64,000 nucleotides of DNA from Pseudomonas sp. St316. Its GTDB lineage: Bacteria > Pseudomonadota > Gammaproteobacteria > Pseudomonadales > Pseudomonadaceae. The stretch is from the NCBI RefSeq assembly GCF_018325905.1, contig NZ_AP021901.1:3472001-3536000 (forward strand). Direction: 5' to 3'. The notes below the pieces were generated by a model. It did no database searches and was not told the origin of the DNA. It saw nothing but the letters and a program-made list of their open reading frames with translations. Shown piece after piece: positions 17,144 through 26,282 of this stretch (position 1 is the first letter of the stretch; every line of letters begins with the position of its first letter). The position numbers and the translations under genes were made by a program.

Positions 17144-18813
17144 CGCTGGCTGAGCCCCTGTCCGAGCGGGCGCTGATCCTCGCACCGCTGGGACGGGACA
17201 GCCAGATTGCCTTGATGATCCTCAATGAAGCCGGCTTCGCGGGCCTCATTTGCCGTCATCTGGGTCATTTGTGCGAAGAATTGGAAAAAGGTGCCGGCCT
17301 CCTGGTGATTTCTTCGGAGGCCCTGGTGGGACCTGACCTGGAAGCGCTGTTCCTGCACATCGAGCAGCAGCCGGCCTGGTCCGACCTGCCCATTGTCTTG
17401 CTGACCCACCACGGCGGCCCGGAACAGAACCCGGCGGCCCGTATCGGTGCGCAATTGGGCAACGTCACCTTCCTTGAGCGCCCTTTCCACCCTGTGACCC
17501 TGATTAGCCTGGTGACCACCGCCCTGCGCGGGCGGCGAAGACAATACGAAGCCCGCGACCGCCTGATCGACCTCAGCAACAGCGAACTGCGCCTGCAAAC
17601 CACCCTTGAAACCCTTGAACAGCAAGTGGAAGAACGCACCGCCCAGTTGCGCCACAACGAAGAAGCCCTGCGCCAGTCACAGAAAATGGAAGCCGTCGGC
17701 CAACTAACCGGTGGTATCGCCCACGACTTCAACAACATGCTCACCGGGATCATCGGCAGCCTCGAACTGCTGCGTCGGCGCCTGGCCAGAGGCCGCACCG
17801 AAGACCTGGACAGTCTGATCGACCTGGGCGTGACCTCGGCCAACCGCGCCGCCGGCCTGACCCATCGCCTGCTGGCGTTTTCCCGTCGACAATCACTGGA
17901 CTCCAAGGCCGTCCAGATGAATACGCTGGTGCTCTCCATGGGCGAGTTGCTGCAACGCAGCCTCAACGAAAGCATCCGCCTGGACATGCGCCTGGACGAA
18001 CAGCTCTGGGTCGCCGAAGCCGACCCCAACCAACTGGAAAGCGCCCTGCTCAACCTGGTCCTCAACGCCCGGGATGCCATGCCCAACGGCGGGAATCTGC
18101 TGGTACAGACCTACAACCGGCACCTGCCCCCCGATTTCACCGACGCCTACACCAACCTGGAACCCGGCGACTATGTGGTGCTGAGCGTGCAGGACAGCGG
18201 TTGCGGCATGCCCGAATCGATCATCGGTCGCGCGTTCGACCCGTTCTTCACCACCAAGCCAATCGGCCAGGGCACTGGGCTGGGCCTGTCGATGATCTAT
18301 GGGTTCAGCAAGCAATCGCGTGGCCACGTGACCATCGACAGCGAAGTCGACAAAGGCACCACCGTGAACCTTTACCTGCCGCGTTTTCGCGGCGAGGAAA
18401 TACCCGAACCTCAGGTCACCACCCCACACGCACCGTATGCGCAGGAGGGTGAGACCGTGTTGATCGTCGAGGATGATCCAGCGGTGCGAGCGCTGGTGAG
18501 CGCGGTGTTGAGCGAGCTGGGTTATGCCTTTGTGGAAGCGGCCGAAGCCAACAGCGCAGTACCAATCCTCCAGTCAGGCCAACGCATCGACCTGCTGATC
18601 AGCGACGTGGGCCTGCCCGGCATGAATGGCCGGCAACTGGCGGAAATCGGCCGGCAGATCCGCCCGGACCTGCGGGTACTGTTCATCACCGGTTACGCGG
18701 AACATGCAGCCGTTCGCGGCGGCTTCCTTGACCCGGGGATGCAGATGATCACCAAGCCGTTCACGTTTGATCTATTGACGGCCAAGGTGCGGGAGATGAT
18801 CACGGTTCCCTGA
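17140..18813 (+). CDS. Hybrid sensor histidine kinase with degenerate N-terminal receiver
   Basis: Soluble hybrid kinase of 557 aa starting at GTG. Residues 1-130 look like a receiver fold whose phospho-acceptor strand reads LLVISSEAL, so the Asp is missing. A coiled coil (about 150-185) leads to a HisKA domain with [19 protein letters not shown] (His195). The HATPase region has [22 protein letters not shown] and [14 protein letters not shown]-terminal receiver follows with [13 protein letters not shown] (Asp489) and KPF. HDFNN kinases often signal to single receivers. No membrane segment is present, so input probably comes through the coupled KaiC-like protein or the degenerate receiver. Confidence 0.9.
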   Translation: MTLAEPLSERALILAPLGRDSQIALMILNEAGFAGLICRHLGHLCEELEKGAGLLVISSEALVGPDLEALFLHIEQQPAWSDLPIVLLTHHGGPEQNPAARIGAQLGNVTFLERPFHPVTLISLVTTALRGRRRQYEARDRLIDLSNSELRLQTTLETLEQQVEERTAQLRHNEEALRQSQKMEAVGQLTGGIAHDFNNMLTGIIGSLELLRRRLARGRTEDLDSLIDLGVTSANRAAGLTHRLLAFSRRQSLDSKAVQMNTLVLSMGELLQRSLNESIRLDMRLDEQLWVAEADPNQLESALLNLVLNARDAMPNGGNLLVQTYNRHLPPDFTDAYTNLEPGDYVVLSVQDSGCGMPESIIGRAFDPFFTTKPIGQGTGLGLSMIYGFSKQSRGHVTIDSEVDKGTTVNLYLPRFRGEEIPEPQVTTPHAPYAQEGETVLIVEDDPAVRALVSAVLSELGYAFVEAAEANSAVPILQSGQRIDLLISDVGLPGMNGRQLAEIGRQIRPDLRVLFITGYAEHAAVRGGFLDPGMQMITKPFTFDLLTAKVREMITVP

Positions 18814-18827
18814 TTTTGCGGGAGGGC

Positions 18828-18887
18828 CCTTGACGCTGTGGGAAGGTCCTTGACTCTGTGGGAAGGTCCTTGACTCTGTGGGAGCAA
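18828..18887. repeat. 20-bp tandem repeat, three units, leading into a REPIN
   Basis: CCTTGACTCTGTGGGAAGGT occurs in three head-to-tail copies (first with one change, third merging into the REP arm). The unit contains the REP start TGTGGGA, so it may have arisen by slippage at the REPIN edge. Confidence 0.7.
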
Positions 18888-18963
18888 AGCTTGCTCGCGA
18901 CGGGGCCTACTCGATTTTTCTGAAACCGAGGCGAGTTCATCGCGAGCAAGCTTTGCTCCCACA
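18877..18963. repeat. REPIN between convergent signalling genes
   Basis: Inverted arms TGTGGGAGCAAAGCTTGCTC and GAGCAAGCTTTGCTCCCACA enclose about 45 bp. Located between the ends of the hybrid kinase gene and the convergent single-receiver gene. Confidence 0.85.
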
Positions 18964-19032
18964 ACAGCCCGCTCGCTTCAAAATGGCCGAGCTCCCTCAA
19001 CATGCTTTGCTCTACACAAGCCTTCTAAAGGC

Positions 19033-19410
19033 CTACGACAACATCGACTGCATGATGCTCTGCAGCTCATCCAGGTCGAACGGCTTGTCCAGGATCGGCG
19101 CCTTACGGGTAATGGGGCTATCGGTGTCGCGCACTTCCTGCGCGTAGCCACTGATGAAAATAACCTTCAGTTCCGGGCGCAACTTGACCGCAGGTTCGGC
19201 GATCTGCACGCCGGAGATACCGCCCGGCAGGCGGAAGTCGGTAATCATCATGTCCAGATGAGGCTTGCTCGCCAGGATCTCGAACGCCTGGGCACCGTTT
19301 TCGGCCTGTAGCACCCGGTATCCCTCCCCCGACAGGTAGGCCGACAACACCATCAGGATCGACGGGTCATCCTCGACGATCAATACAACATCTTGCGCAT
19401 CTTCACTCAT
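19033..19410 (-). CDS. Single-domain response regulator
   Basis: Stand-alone CheY-like receiver of 125 aa. The start is the ATG at 19410, which overlaps the end of the upstream kinase gene by eight bases; a longer in-frame extension upstream is out-of-frame shadow of that kinase. Acidic pocket VEDD near residue 13, phospho-acceptor Asp58 in MMITDFRLPGG, and the Lys in LDKPFDLDEL are all present. It is the last gene of a five-gene overlapping operon, so it is probably a phosphoacceptor for the kinases of the same cluster. Confidence 0.92.
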   Translation of the reverse strand: MSEDAQDVVLIVEDDPSILMVLSAYLSGEGYRVLQAENGAQAFEILASKPHLDMMITDFRLPGGISGVQIAEPAVKLRPELKVIFISGYAQEVRDTDSPITRKAPILDKPFDLDELQSIMQSMLS

Positions 19411-20692
19411 GAGAAGCCTTTGTTCGATCAATAGCTGCTGATACGACCTTAGGGTCTGGCAGAGGTTGCGTCTGTTCGGCGGTTTTGTCCAAGACAGTTT
19501 TCTGCAAAGGCAGGCACACACGAAACAGAGCCCCTTCATTGAGGCGACTGTTGACCGTGATTGTCCCGCCATGGGCCGTGACAATCTGCTCGGAAATGAA
19601 CAGCCCCAGCCCAAGGCCAGCAGCGGCCGCCTTTGACGATACGCGCTCGAACTGCTGGAAGATACGTTTCTGGTTTTCCTCGCTAATACCGATGCCATGG
19701 TCCTGGACCTCGATACAGGCGCGGTCGGGCGTCTTGTAGACGCGCACCTCGATCGGGCCCTTGCCGCCATAGCGCAACGCATTGGTCAACAAGTTCGAGA
19801 TGACCTGCTCGATACGAAACTCATCCCAAAGCCCCTCCACCGACGGTTCAGCCAAGCAGGTCAACGAGCATTCGGCGACGGCGATCTGCGGCTGGAAATT
19901 GCGCAGCAGGTTTTCCACCAATGCCGTCAGGTTGAAGCGGGTCGGACGGATCGACAGCTTGCCGGTGCGAATCCGCGATACATCCAGCATGTCCTCGATC
20001 AGCCGGATCAGGCTCTTGATCTGGCGCTCGTCGCGTTCGACCATCGTGCGCACTTTGTCCAGGCTGAAGGCTGCGGCGTTGTCCCGGGCCAAGTGCATCT
20101 TGCGCAACTGTGTTTCGAGAATGAGACCATTGAGGGGCGTGCGCACTTCGTGGGCGACGATGGACATGAAGTCGTCACGCATGCGCACCGCTTGCTCGAG
20201 CTCGCCACGGGTGGCCTCCAGTTGCTGCAACAGAACCTCCTGCTCGCGGCGACTCTGCTCAAGGGCGACGACCTGCTCCTTCATGGCCTTTCGTTGACGG
20301 TACAACTCGACGAATACATTGACCTTGCTTTTGACCGCCTGGGTATCCAGCGGCTTGTGCAGGAAGTCCACCGCGCCGTTTTCATAGCCGGTGAAGGCAT
20401 AGTTGCGCTCACGACCTGCGGCACTGACGAAAATGATCGGGATGCTGCGGGTCCTCTCCGTGCCGCGCATCAGTTCGGCCAGGCCGAAACCGTTCATCTC
20501 CGGCATCTGCACATCAATGATGGCCAGGGCAAAGTCGTGTTGCAGCAGCAGCGACAGTGCTTCGTCCGCCGACAGGGCCTTGAAGACCTCGCGGTCATTT
20601 CCCCTGATCAACGCTTCCAGGGCCAACAGATTCTCAGGCAGATCGTCGACGATCAGCAGTTTGGCTTGAATATCTCTTGGCATGTGGTTCAT
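19403..20692 (-). CDS. Receiver-histidine kinase (REC-HisKA-HATPase)
   Basis: Cytoplasmic kinase of 429 aa with an N-terminal receiver (LLIVDDLPEN; Asp60 in LAIIDVQMPEMNG; HKPLD), a linker coiled coil (about 130-172), HisKA with His181 in VAHEVRTPLNG, and HATPase with NLLTNALRYGG, DHGIGISEE and GLGLGLFISEQI. There is no membrane segment. A kinase with an input receiver acts as a relay step downstream of another kinase, probably the large hybrid kinase of this operon. Its start overlaps the cheB-like stop by four bases. Confidence 0.93.
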   Translation of the reverse strand: MNHMPRDIQAKLLIVDDLPENLLALEALIRGNDREVFKALSADEALSLLLQHDFALAIIDVQMPEMNGFGLAELMRGTERTRSIPIIFVSAAGRERNYAFTGYENGAVDFLHKPLDTQAVKSKVNVFVELYRQRKAMKEQVVALEQSRREQEVLLQQLEATRGELEQAVRMRDDFMSIVAHEVRTPLNGLILETQLRKMHLARDNAAAFSLDKVRTMVERDERQIKSLIRLIEDMLDVSRIRTGKLSIRPTRFNLTALVENLLRNFQPQIAVAECSLTCLAEPSVEGLWDEFRIEQVISNLLTNALRYGGKGPIEVRVYKTPDRACIEVQDHGIGISEENQKRIFQQFERVSSKAAAAGLGLGLFISEQIVTAHGGTITVNSRLNEGALFRVCLPLQKTVLDKTAEQTQPLPDPKVVSAAIDRTKASHE

Positions 20693-21276
20693 TCCAGCCC
20701 GGCCAGCAATTGGCCGATGCCTTGCAAAGTAAGGATATGGTCGGGCTCGTGCAGGGCCAGCGCCGCTTCGGGCATGGTCGAGACCTGGGCTTCATCGGGG
20801 TCCTGGACCACCGTGATCCCGCCCAGCTCCCGGACCTTCGCCAAACCACAGGCGCCATCGTTGTTGGCGCCGGTCAGCACCACGGCCAGCAATTTCTGGC
20901 CGTAGACATCGGCGGCCGATTCAAACAAAACATCGATGGACGGCCGCGAATGATGCACCGGTTCCTCCAGGCTCAACGAGAGGCTACGGTCAGCCTCGAC
21001 CGACAAGTGATAGCCGGGCGTGGCGACATACAGGGTTCCCGGCACGATGTCCTGCTTGTCCCGGGCTTCCTCCACCGGCACCGCCAGACGGTGTCCGAAG
21101 ACACGGGCCAGTTGGCTTTCGCGCTCATCCGGCAAATGCAATACCACCAGGATGGGCACGCCAAAGCCCTTGCGCAGGTGTCCGAAGACCCTGAGCAACG
21201 CTTCGACGCCGCCGGCCGATGCACCGACGACAATGGCCTCGATGGGCGGCCTGGATCTGTCCCTCGTCTGGTTCAT
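20689..21276 (-). CDS. CheB-type methylesterase, catalytic domain only
   Basis: Protein of 195 aa that corresponds to the C-terminal methylesterase/deamidase domain of CheB; the N-terminal receiver of canonical CheB is absent. Catalytic residues are recognisable: Ser20 in VVGASAGG, His47 in VVLHLPDE and Asp140 in TGANNDGACG. It overlaps a CheR-like methyltransferase gene upstream and a kinase gene downstream by four bases each. No cheA, cheW or receptor gene is nearby, so the methyl-ester substrate may be the long coiled coil of the hybrid kinase in this operon rather than a chemoreceptor (inference). Confidence 0.9.
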   Translation of the reverse strand: MNQTRDRSRPPIEAIVVGASAGGVEALLRVFGHLRKGFGVPILVVLHLPDERESQLARVFGHRLAVPVEEARDKQDIVPGTLYVATPGYHLSVEADRSLSLSLEEPVHHSRPSIDVLFESAADVYGQKLLAVVLTGANNDGACGLAKVRELGGITVVQDPDEAQVSTMPEAALALHEPDHILTLQGIGQLLAGLE

Positions 21277-22094
21277 AACTTGCGGTAGATCCGTTCCTGT
21301 TTGACCAACGGCTCGAATCGATGGCCGTAAGCCGAAAAATCCAATGTTTCCTTACTGCCCAATACCAGGAAACCACGGTGACAGAGGGACTCATGGAACA
21401 GTCCAAACGCGCGATCTTGCAATTTTTTATTGAAATATATCAATACGTTGCGACACGAAATTAATTGAGTTTCTGAAAAAACACTGTCGGTTGCCAGGCT
21501 GTGATCGGCAAAGGTCACGTTCTGGCACAGGGTTTTGTCGAACATCGCATAATCGTAGGCGGCCGTGTAGTAATCGGCAAACGAGCGCCGGCCTCCGGCG
21601 GCCTGGTAGTTCTGGGTGTAGGTGCGCACATTTTCCAGGGAAAAAATCCCCTGCTTGGCTTTTTCCAACGAGCGCGGGTTGATATCGGTAGCATAGATTA
21701 ACGTTCGGTCCAGCAGGCCTTCCTCACGCAGCAGGATCGCCATGGAGTAGACCTCCTCCCCCGTGCTGCAACCGGCTATCCAGATCTTGATCGAAGGGTA
21801 CGTCCTGAGCAGCGGGACGATCTCCTCGCGGATTGCCAGGAAATGCGAGGGGTCGCGAAACATCTCGCTGACCGGGATCGTCAGTAGCTGCAGCAACTGC
21901 ATGAACGCACCCGGGTCATGCAGCACCCGCTCCTGCAAGGCCGAAATGGTCTTGCACTCGAACTGGCTCAGCGCATGGTGGACCCGACGCTTGATGGAAG
22001 CGCCGGAGTAATCGCGAAAATCGTAGCTGTACTTGAGGTAGATCGCTTCGATCAACAAACGCAGTTCAATGTCGGTATCAGTGTCACGTTCCAC
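21273..22094 (-). CDS. CheR-type protein-glutamate methyltransferase
   Basis: SAM-dependent O-methyltransferase of about 273 aa. The N-terminal helical domain (YSYDFRDYSGASIKRRVHHA) and the SAM site (IKIWIAGCSTGEEVYSMAIL) are typical of CheR, as is SCRNVLIYFNKKLQ. The start was set at GTG 22094, which overlaps the hybrid kinase stop by one base; a GTG at 22121 is in frame but lies inside that gene. No pentapeptide-binding tail or TPR is attached. Paired with a CheB catalytic domain, it suggests reversible methylation in a non-chemotaxis signalling pathway. Confidence 0.9.
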   Translation of the reverse strand: MERDTDTDIELRLLIEAIYLKYSYDFRDYSGASIKRRVHHALSQFECKTISALQERVLHDPGAFMQLLQLLTIPVSEMFRDPSHFLAIREEIVPLLRTYPSIKIWIAGCSTGEEVYSMAILLREEGLLDRTLIYATDINPRSLEKAKQGIFSLENVRTYTQNYQAAGGRRSFADYYTAAYDYAMFDKTLCQNVTFADHSLATDSVFSETQLISCRNVLIYFNKKLQDRAFGLFHESLCHRGFLVLGSKETLDFSAYGHRFEPLVKQERIYRKL

Positions 22095-25000
22095 TAAATT
22101 CTTTCCATATTCGGCAACCACACGCGAATCAGCGAGAACAGACGATCCAGATCGATCGGCTTGGCCAGGTAGTCATTGGAACCCGCCGCCAGGCAACGTT
22201 CCTGATCGTCCTTCATGGCCTTGGCCGTCACGGCGATGATGGGCAGTTTGCGCCAGCGCGGGTCCTTGCGGATCAGCGCAGTGGCTTCGAAACCGTCCAT
22301 CTCCGGCATCATCACATCCATCAGCACAAGGTCGATGTCGTCGAACTCATTCAGGCGATCGATCGCTTCCAAGCCATTACGGCCGATGACCACGATCGCC
22401 CCTTTAGCCTCCAAGGCGCTGGTCAGGGCAAAGATATTGCGCACATCGTCGTCCACCAGCAGCACCTTGCGACCTTCGAACACCTTGTCGCGGCTGCGGG
22501 CGGTCTTGAGCATCCGCTGCCGTTCATGGGACAACCGGGATTCGACTTTGTGCAGAAAGAGTGTCACCTCATCCAGCAGGCGCTCTGGCGAACGGGCGCC
22601 CTTGATGATGATCGAGCGCGAATACTTGCGCAGTTCGGCTTCTTCGTCCCGTGTCAGGTTGCGCCCGGTGTAGACAATCACCGGCGGGAAGGAACAGATG
22701 TCTTCGCTGGACATGCGCTTGAGCAGGTCATTGCCAAGCATGTCCGGCAACTTGAGGTCGATGATCATGCAGTCGTAGACGTTGGTGCGCAGCAGGTCCA
22801 GGGCTTGCTGGGCCAGGCCAACGGCGGTGATCTCGATGTCATCGTCGCCGATCAGGCGGGTAATACTGTCGCGCTGCAAGTCGTCGTCCTCCACCAGCAG
22901 CACCCGTTTGACCTTCTGGGTCAGCTTGGCTTCCAGGCGGGCGAACACCTCCTTGAGTTCTTCGCGGGTGGTCGGCTTGACGGCATAGCCGATGGCGCCC
23001 ATGTGCATGGCGGCTTCGACACGGTCTTCGACGGAAATCACGTGCACCGGGATATGCCGGGTTTCGGCCTGCTCCTTGAGCCGCTGCAACACCGTCAGCC
23101 CGGAATGGTCCGGCAGGCGCATGTCCAGCAGGATCGCGTCGGGAGCCAGTTGCAACGCCAGGTCGAAGCCTTCGTCGGCGCCGTGGGCCACCAGGCACTG
23201 GTAACCGAGTTCGTGGGCCAGGTCGAACAGGATCCGGGCGAACTTGGGCTCGTCTTCGATCACCAGGATGCACCGGGAGTCGAACGGCGCCTTGTCGCGG
23301 TCGTCGGCAAATCGGGCTATCGGCGTGTCCACTTCAGCGATCAACGGTGCCGGTGCGGCTTTTGGTGCAACCGGCGCTGGCGCAGTGGCCGTCGGGATGA
23401 ACGCCAACGGTTCCATCGGCGTGTCCCCAGGCTCGACATAACGCTCAGGCATCACCAGCGTAAACACGCTGCCCTGCCCTGGCTCGCTGGAGACGCTGAT
23501 CGAACCGCCCAACAACGTGGCCAGATCCCGGGAAATCGATAACCCCAGGCCGGTACCGCCGTAACGACGATTGGTCGTGCCATCGGCCTGGCGAAACGCT
23601 TCGAAAATGCTTTGCTGCTGATCGGCGGCGATGCCAATCCCGGAGTCGCGCACCATGAACACGATCCCCGAGCCCGGCTGGCCGGCCACCGACAGGCTGA
23701 CGGAGCCCTGCTCGGTGAACTTCACGGCGTTGGACAACAGGTTCTTGATCACCTGTTCCAGGCGCTGGCGGTCGGTGTAGAGCATCGCCGGCGTATCGGG
23801 CTGCACCTGGACCTCGAAACTCAAGCCCTTGTCTGCCGCCAACGGTTTGAACATATCCCGCAGCCCGTCCACCAGACGCTGCACACTGGTGTTTTCCGGG
23901 CGCACTTCCAGCTTTCCGGCCTCGACCTTGGAGATGTCGAGAATATCGTTGATCAGGTTCAACAGGTCGTTGCCGGCGGAGTAGATCGACTCGGCGAACT
24001 TGACCTGTTCCTCGCTGAGGTTCTGCTGCGGGTTTTCCGCCAGCAGCTTGGACAGGATCAGCGAGCTGTTGAGCGGCGTGCGCAGCTCATGGGACATGTT
24101 GGCGAGGAACTCGGATTTGTACTTGCTCGAACGCTGCAGCTCTTCGGCGCGCTCCTGCAACTGGATCTGGACCAGGTTCAGCTCGCTGTTCTTCTGGTCC
24201 ATGACGTCGCGCTGTTCGGCCAATTGCTCGTTGGTCTGCTCCAGTTCCTGCTGCTGGGCTTCGAGATGGGCCTGGGATTCCTTGAGGATGCGCGACTGCT
24301 CTTCCAGCTCCTCGTTGGAGGTCTTGAGCTCTTCCTGTTGCACTTGCAGTTCTTCGTTCAACTGCTGGGTTTCGGCGAGTACTTCCTGCAGGCGCTGGCG
24401 ATAACGGGCGGCTTCGATGGACGTGCCGATATTGCCGGCAATCAGTTCCAGCAGCTCGATATCACGCTCGGTCAACGGCCGCAGGAAACCCAGCTCGATG
24501 ACTCCATTGACCCGTTCATCGTCACTGGTGGGCACCACCAGCACGCTGTTGGGCAGGCCTTTGCCCAATCCGGAGCTGACTTTCAGGTAATCGTCCGGCA
24601 CGTCATCCAGGCGAATGAGCCGCCCTTGTTGCACGGCCTGGCCGGCGATGCCCTCACCGTCAATGATCGCCTGTTGTTGTTCGGCATCCTCCCGGGACAG
24701 GCCATAGGTGGCGACGCGCTTGAGGACGCCATTTTCTTCCCGCGCATAAAGCGCCGCGACAGCGACGTCCAAATACTTGGCACAGAATTGCAGGATGTTG
24801 CGGCCCAACAGGTTCAGCGACAGTTGCCCCAGGACCTGCTCGGCCAGCAGTGTCTGGCCGTTACGCAGCCAGGCTTGCTTCTCCAGGTGCAAAGCGCTGC
24901 GTTGCTGGACTTTCAGGCTGGCGCTGTAGCTTCTGGACAGGCTCAATAGATCCCGGCGACCGACGTAGGCCAGCAAGCCGCTGATCGCGGCGACGAACAG

Positions 25001-25576
25001 CAGGTACAGGGCAATGCTCCAGACCGTAGTGGTGCGTACGTCCTGGCTGCGTGCCGCGCGCAGTTGCTGCTCGGTGTCGACGATGTCTTCGAAAGACTTG
25101 CGAATTTCGTCGGTCAGGCGCTTACCGCGCCCGGCCTTCAGCGCCCCCCGGTAATCGCCGCTGCTGCGTTGCAGGTCGATCATGCTCTGGGCGTAATTGG
25201 CCCACTCGGCCAGGAGGGCTTGAACCTTGTGCAGACGATCGGTCTGGACGGGGTTGTCGGCTGTCAATTCCAGCAGTGTGTCCAGTGCAACGGTGATCCG
25301 CGGCTTGGCCACTTCATAGGGGTCGAGGAAATGCTCGTCACCGCTCAGCAGGTAGCCACGCATGCCGGTTTCCAGGTCCACGCTCAGTTTGAGCGCTTCG
25401 TTGGCATTGTTGATCACCCGGTCAGTGTGGCCGACCCATTGGATCACCGACAGCAGGTACGTGATCAGGATGATGAAAAACACCGCGCTGAGGGCGCCCA
25501 TGGCCAGCGGCAGGCTGATATTGCGGCTCAGGAGCTTGCGAAAGCTTTGCTCGTCGACCGAAGACGAAAGAGTCAT
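22094..25576 (-). CDS. CHASE3-GAF hybrid histidine kinase with three receivers
   Basis: Inner-membrane hybrid kinase of 1160 aa. Order: membrane helix (about 22-46), periplasmic CHASE3 domain (to about 180; ETGMRGYLLSGDEHFLDPYE), second membrane helix (about 205-225), GAF domain (about 245-390), long Glu/Gln-rich coiled coil (about 395-490), HisKA (NMSHELRTPLNSSLILSKLL), HATPase (NLLSNAVKFTEQG, GTGLGLSISRDLA), then three receivers with ILLDMRLPDHSG, MIIDLKLPDMLG and VLMDVMMPEMDG. It heads the overlapping operon with CheR, CheB, a receiver-kinase and a receiver. The coiled coil between GAF and HisKA is a plausible methylation region. The signal is unknown. Confidence 0.93.
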   Translation of the reverse strand: MTLSSSVDEQSFRKLLSRNISLPLAMGALSAVFFIILITYLLSVIQWVGHTDRVINNANEALKLSVDLETGMRGYLLSGDEHFLDPYEVAKPRITVALDTLLELTADNPVQTDRLHKVQALLAEWANYAQSMIDLQRSSGDYRGALKAGRGKRLTDEIRKSFEDIVDTEQQLRAARSQDVRTTTVWSIALYLLFVAAISGLLAYVGRRDLLSLSRSYSASLKVQQRSALHLEKQAWLRNGQTLLAEQVLGQLSLNLLGRNILQFCAKYLDVAVAALYAREENGVLKRVATYGLSREDAEQQQAIIDGEGIAGQAVQQGRLIRLDDVPDDYLKVSSGLGKGLPNSVLVVPTSDDERVNGVIELGFLRPLTERDIELLELIAGNIGTSIEAARYRQRLQEVLAETQQLNEELQVQQEELKTSNEELEEQSRILKESQAHLEAQQQELEQTNEQLAEQRDVMDQKNSELNLVQIQLQERAEELQRSSKYKSEFLANMSHELRTPLNSSLILSKLLAENPQQNLSEEQVKFAESIYSAGNDLLNLINDILDISKVEAGKLEVRPENTSVQRLVDGLRDMFKPLAADKGLSFEVQVQPDTPAMLYTDRQRLEQVIKNLLSNAVKFTEQGSVSLSVAGQPGSGIVFMVRDSGIGIAADQQQSIFEAFRQADGTTNRRYGGTGLGLSISRDLATLLGGSISVSSEPGQGSVFTLVMPERYVEPGDTPMEPLAFIPTATAPAPVAPKAAPAPLIAEVDTPIARFADDRDKAPFDSRCILVIEDEPKFARILFDLAHELGYQCLVAHGADEGFDLALQLAPDAILLDMRLPDHSGLTVLQRLKEQAETRHIPVHVISVEDRVEAAMHMGAIGYAVKPTTREELKEVFARLEAKLTQKVKRVLLVEDDDLQRDSITRLIGDDDIEITAVGLAQQALDLLRTNVYDCMIIDLKLPDMLGNDLLKRMSSEDICSFPPVIVYTGRNLTRDEEAELRKYSRSIIIKGARSPERLLDEVTLFLHKVESRLSHERQRMLKTARSRDKVFEGRKVLLVDDDVRNIFALTSALEAKGAIVVIGRNGLEAIDRLNEFDDIDLVLMDVMMPEMDGFEATALIRKDPRWRKLPIIAVTAKAMKDDQERCLAAGSNDYLAKPIDLDRLFSLIRVWLPNMERI

Positions 25577-25717
25577 GGAAAGGGCCTTGGTGGACAGTTG
25601 AAATCAGTGGAGTTTGCCCGAAAAAACGCGCTTGGATCCACATTTTCTGACGAGTCAAAGGCGCAGATCCCACGACGACCTGCCTTTTAGCGAGGGAGCG
25701 ACTATCCTTGTCAGCTC

Positions 25718-25744
25718 TTGTACTATAGATCCTTTCTTGTACAA
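25718..25744. promoter_or_regulatory. TTGTAC dyad and direct repeats between divergent signalling genes
   Basis: TTGTAC at 25718 faces GTACAA at 25739; CTTGTAC also recurs as a direct repeat 19 bp apart, and the second copy is a perfect TTGTACAA palindrome. The site lies in the 248-bp gap between the divergent hybrid kinase and the single-receiver gene and could be a regulator site. No promoter could be fixed with confidence. Confidence 0.3.
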
Positions 25745-25824
25745 CTCAGGGAACTTGTGGCACCTCGTCACTTACTCATGCATGAGGCCGTTTTTTTCAT
25801 CCCTACCCCGACCTATTTTCGAGA

Positions 25825-26205
25825 ATGTCGATTATGCCCACCCCCGCTCCTGGCACCCCACCCACCATTCTGGTAGTCGAAGATGACGACATCGTGCGAA
25901 TGTTGATCGTCGACGTGCTGGAAGAACTGGAATACCAGGTGCTGGAGGCGGACGGTTGCGAGCAGGCGCTGGCGTTTTTACGCAACGAAGCGCAGTCCAT
26001 CGCCCTGATGATGACGGACGTCGGCCTGCCAGTAATGGACGGCCGTGAGCTGGCGAAACAGGCCCGGTTGGTGCGGCCCGGGCTGCCGGTGCTGTTCGCC
26101 AGCGGCTATGCCGAAAGCATCGATGTGCCGGAAGGCATGGCGGTGATCGGCAAACCTTTCTCCATCGATCAGTTGCGTGACAAGGTCAAGCGCATTCTCT
26201 CTTGA
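25825..26205 (+). CDS. Single-domain response regulator
   Basis: Stand-alone receiver of 126 aa, divergent from the large hybrid kinase gene. VVEDDD near residue 18, phospho-acceptor Asp65 in MMTDVGLPVMDG and KPF near the C-terminus are present. An in-frame ATG three codons later is an alternative start. It resembles the other single receiver in this island (19033-19410) and the receiver of the HDFNN kinase, so the members may be interchangeable acceptors of one network. No output domain. Confidence 0.9.
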   Translation: MSIMPTPAPGTPPTILVVEDDDIVRMLIVDVLEELEYQVLEADGCEQALAFLRNEAQSIALMMTDVGLPVMDGRELAKQARLVRPGLPVLFASGYAESIDVPEGMAVIGKPFSIDQLRDKVKRILS

Positions 26206-26282
26206 GCCCGATTGTATTCTTGGTCACTATCGGCGCCCCGCGCACCGACCGCGCCTGATTTGCACCAAGGAAATGCCCGCCC

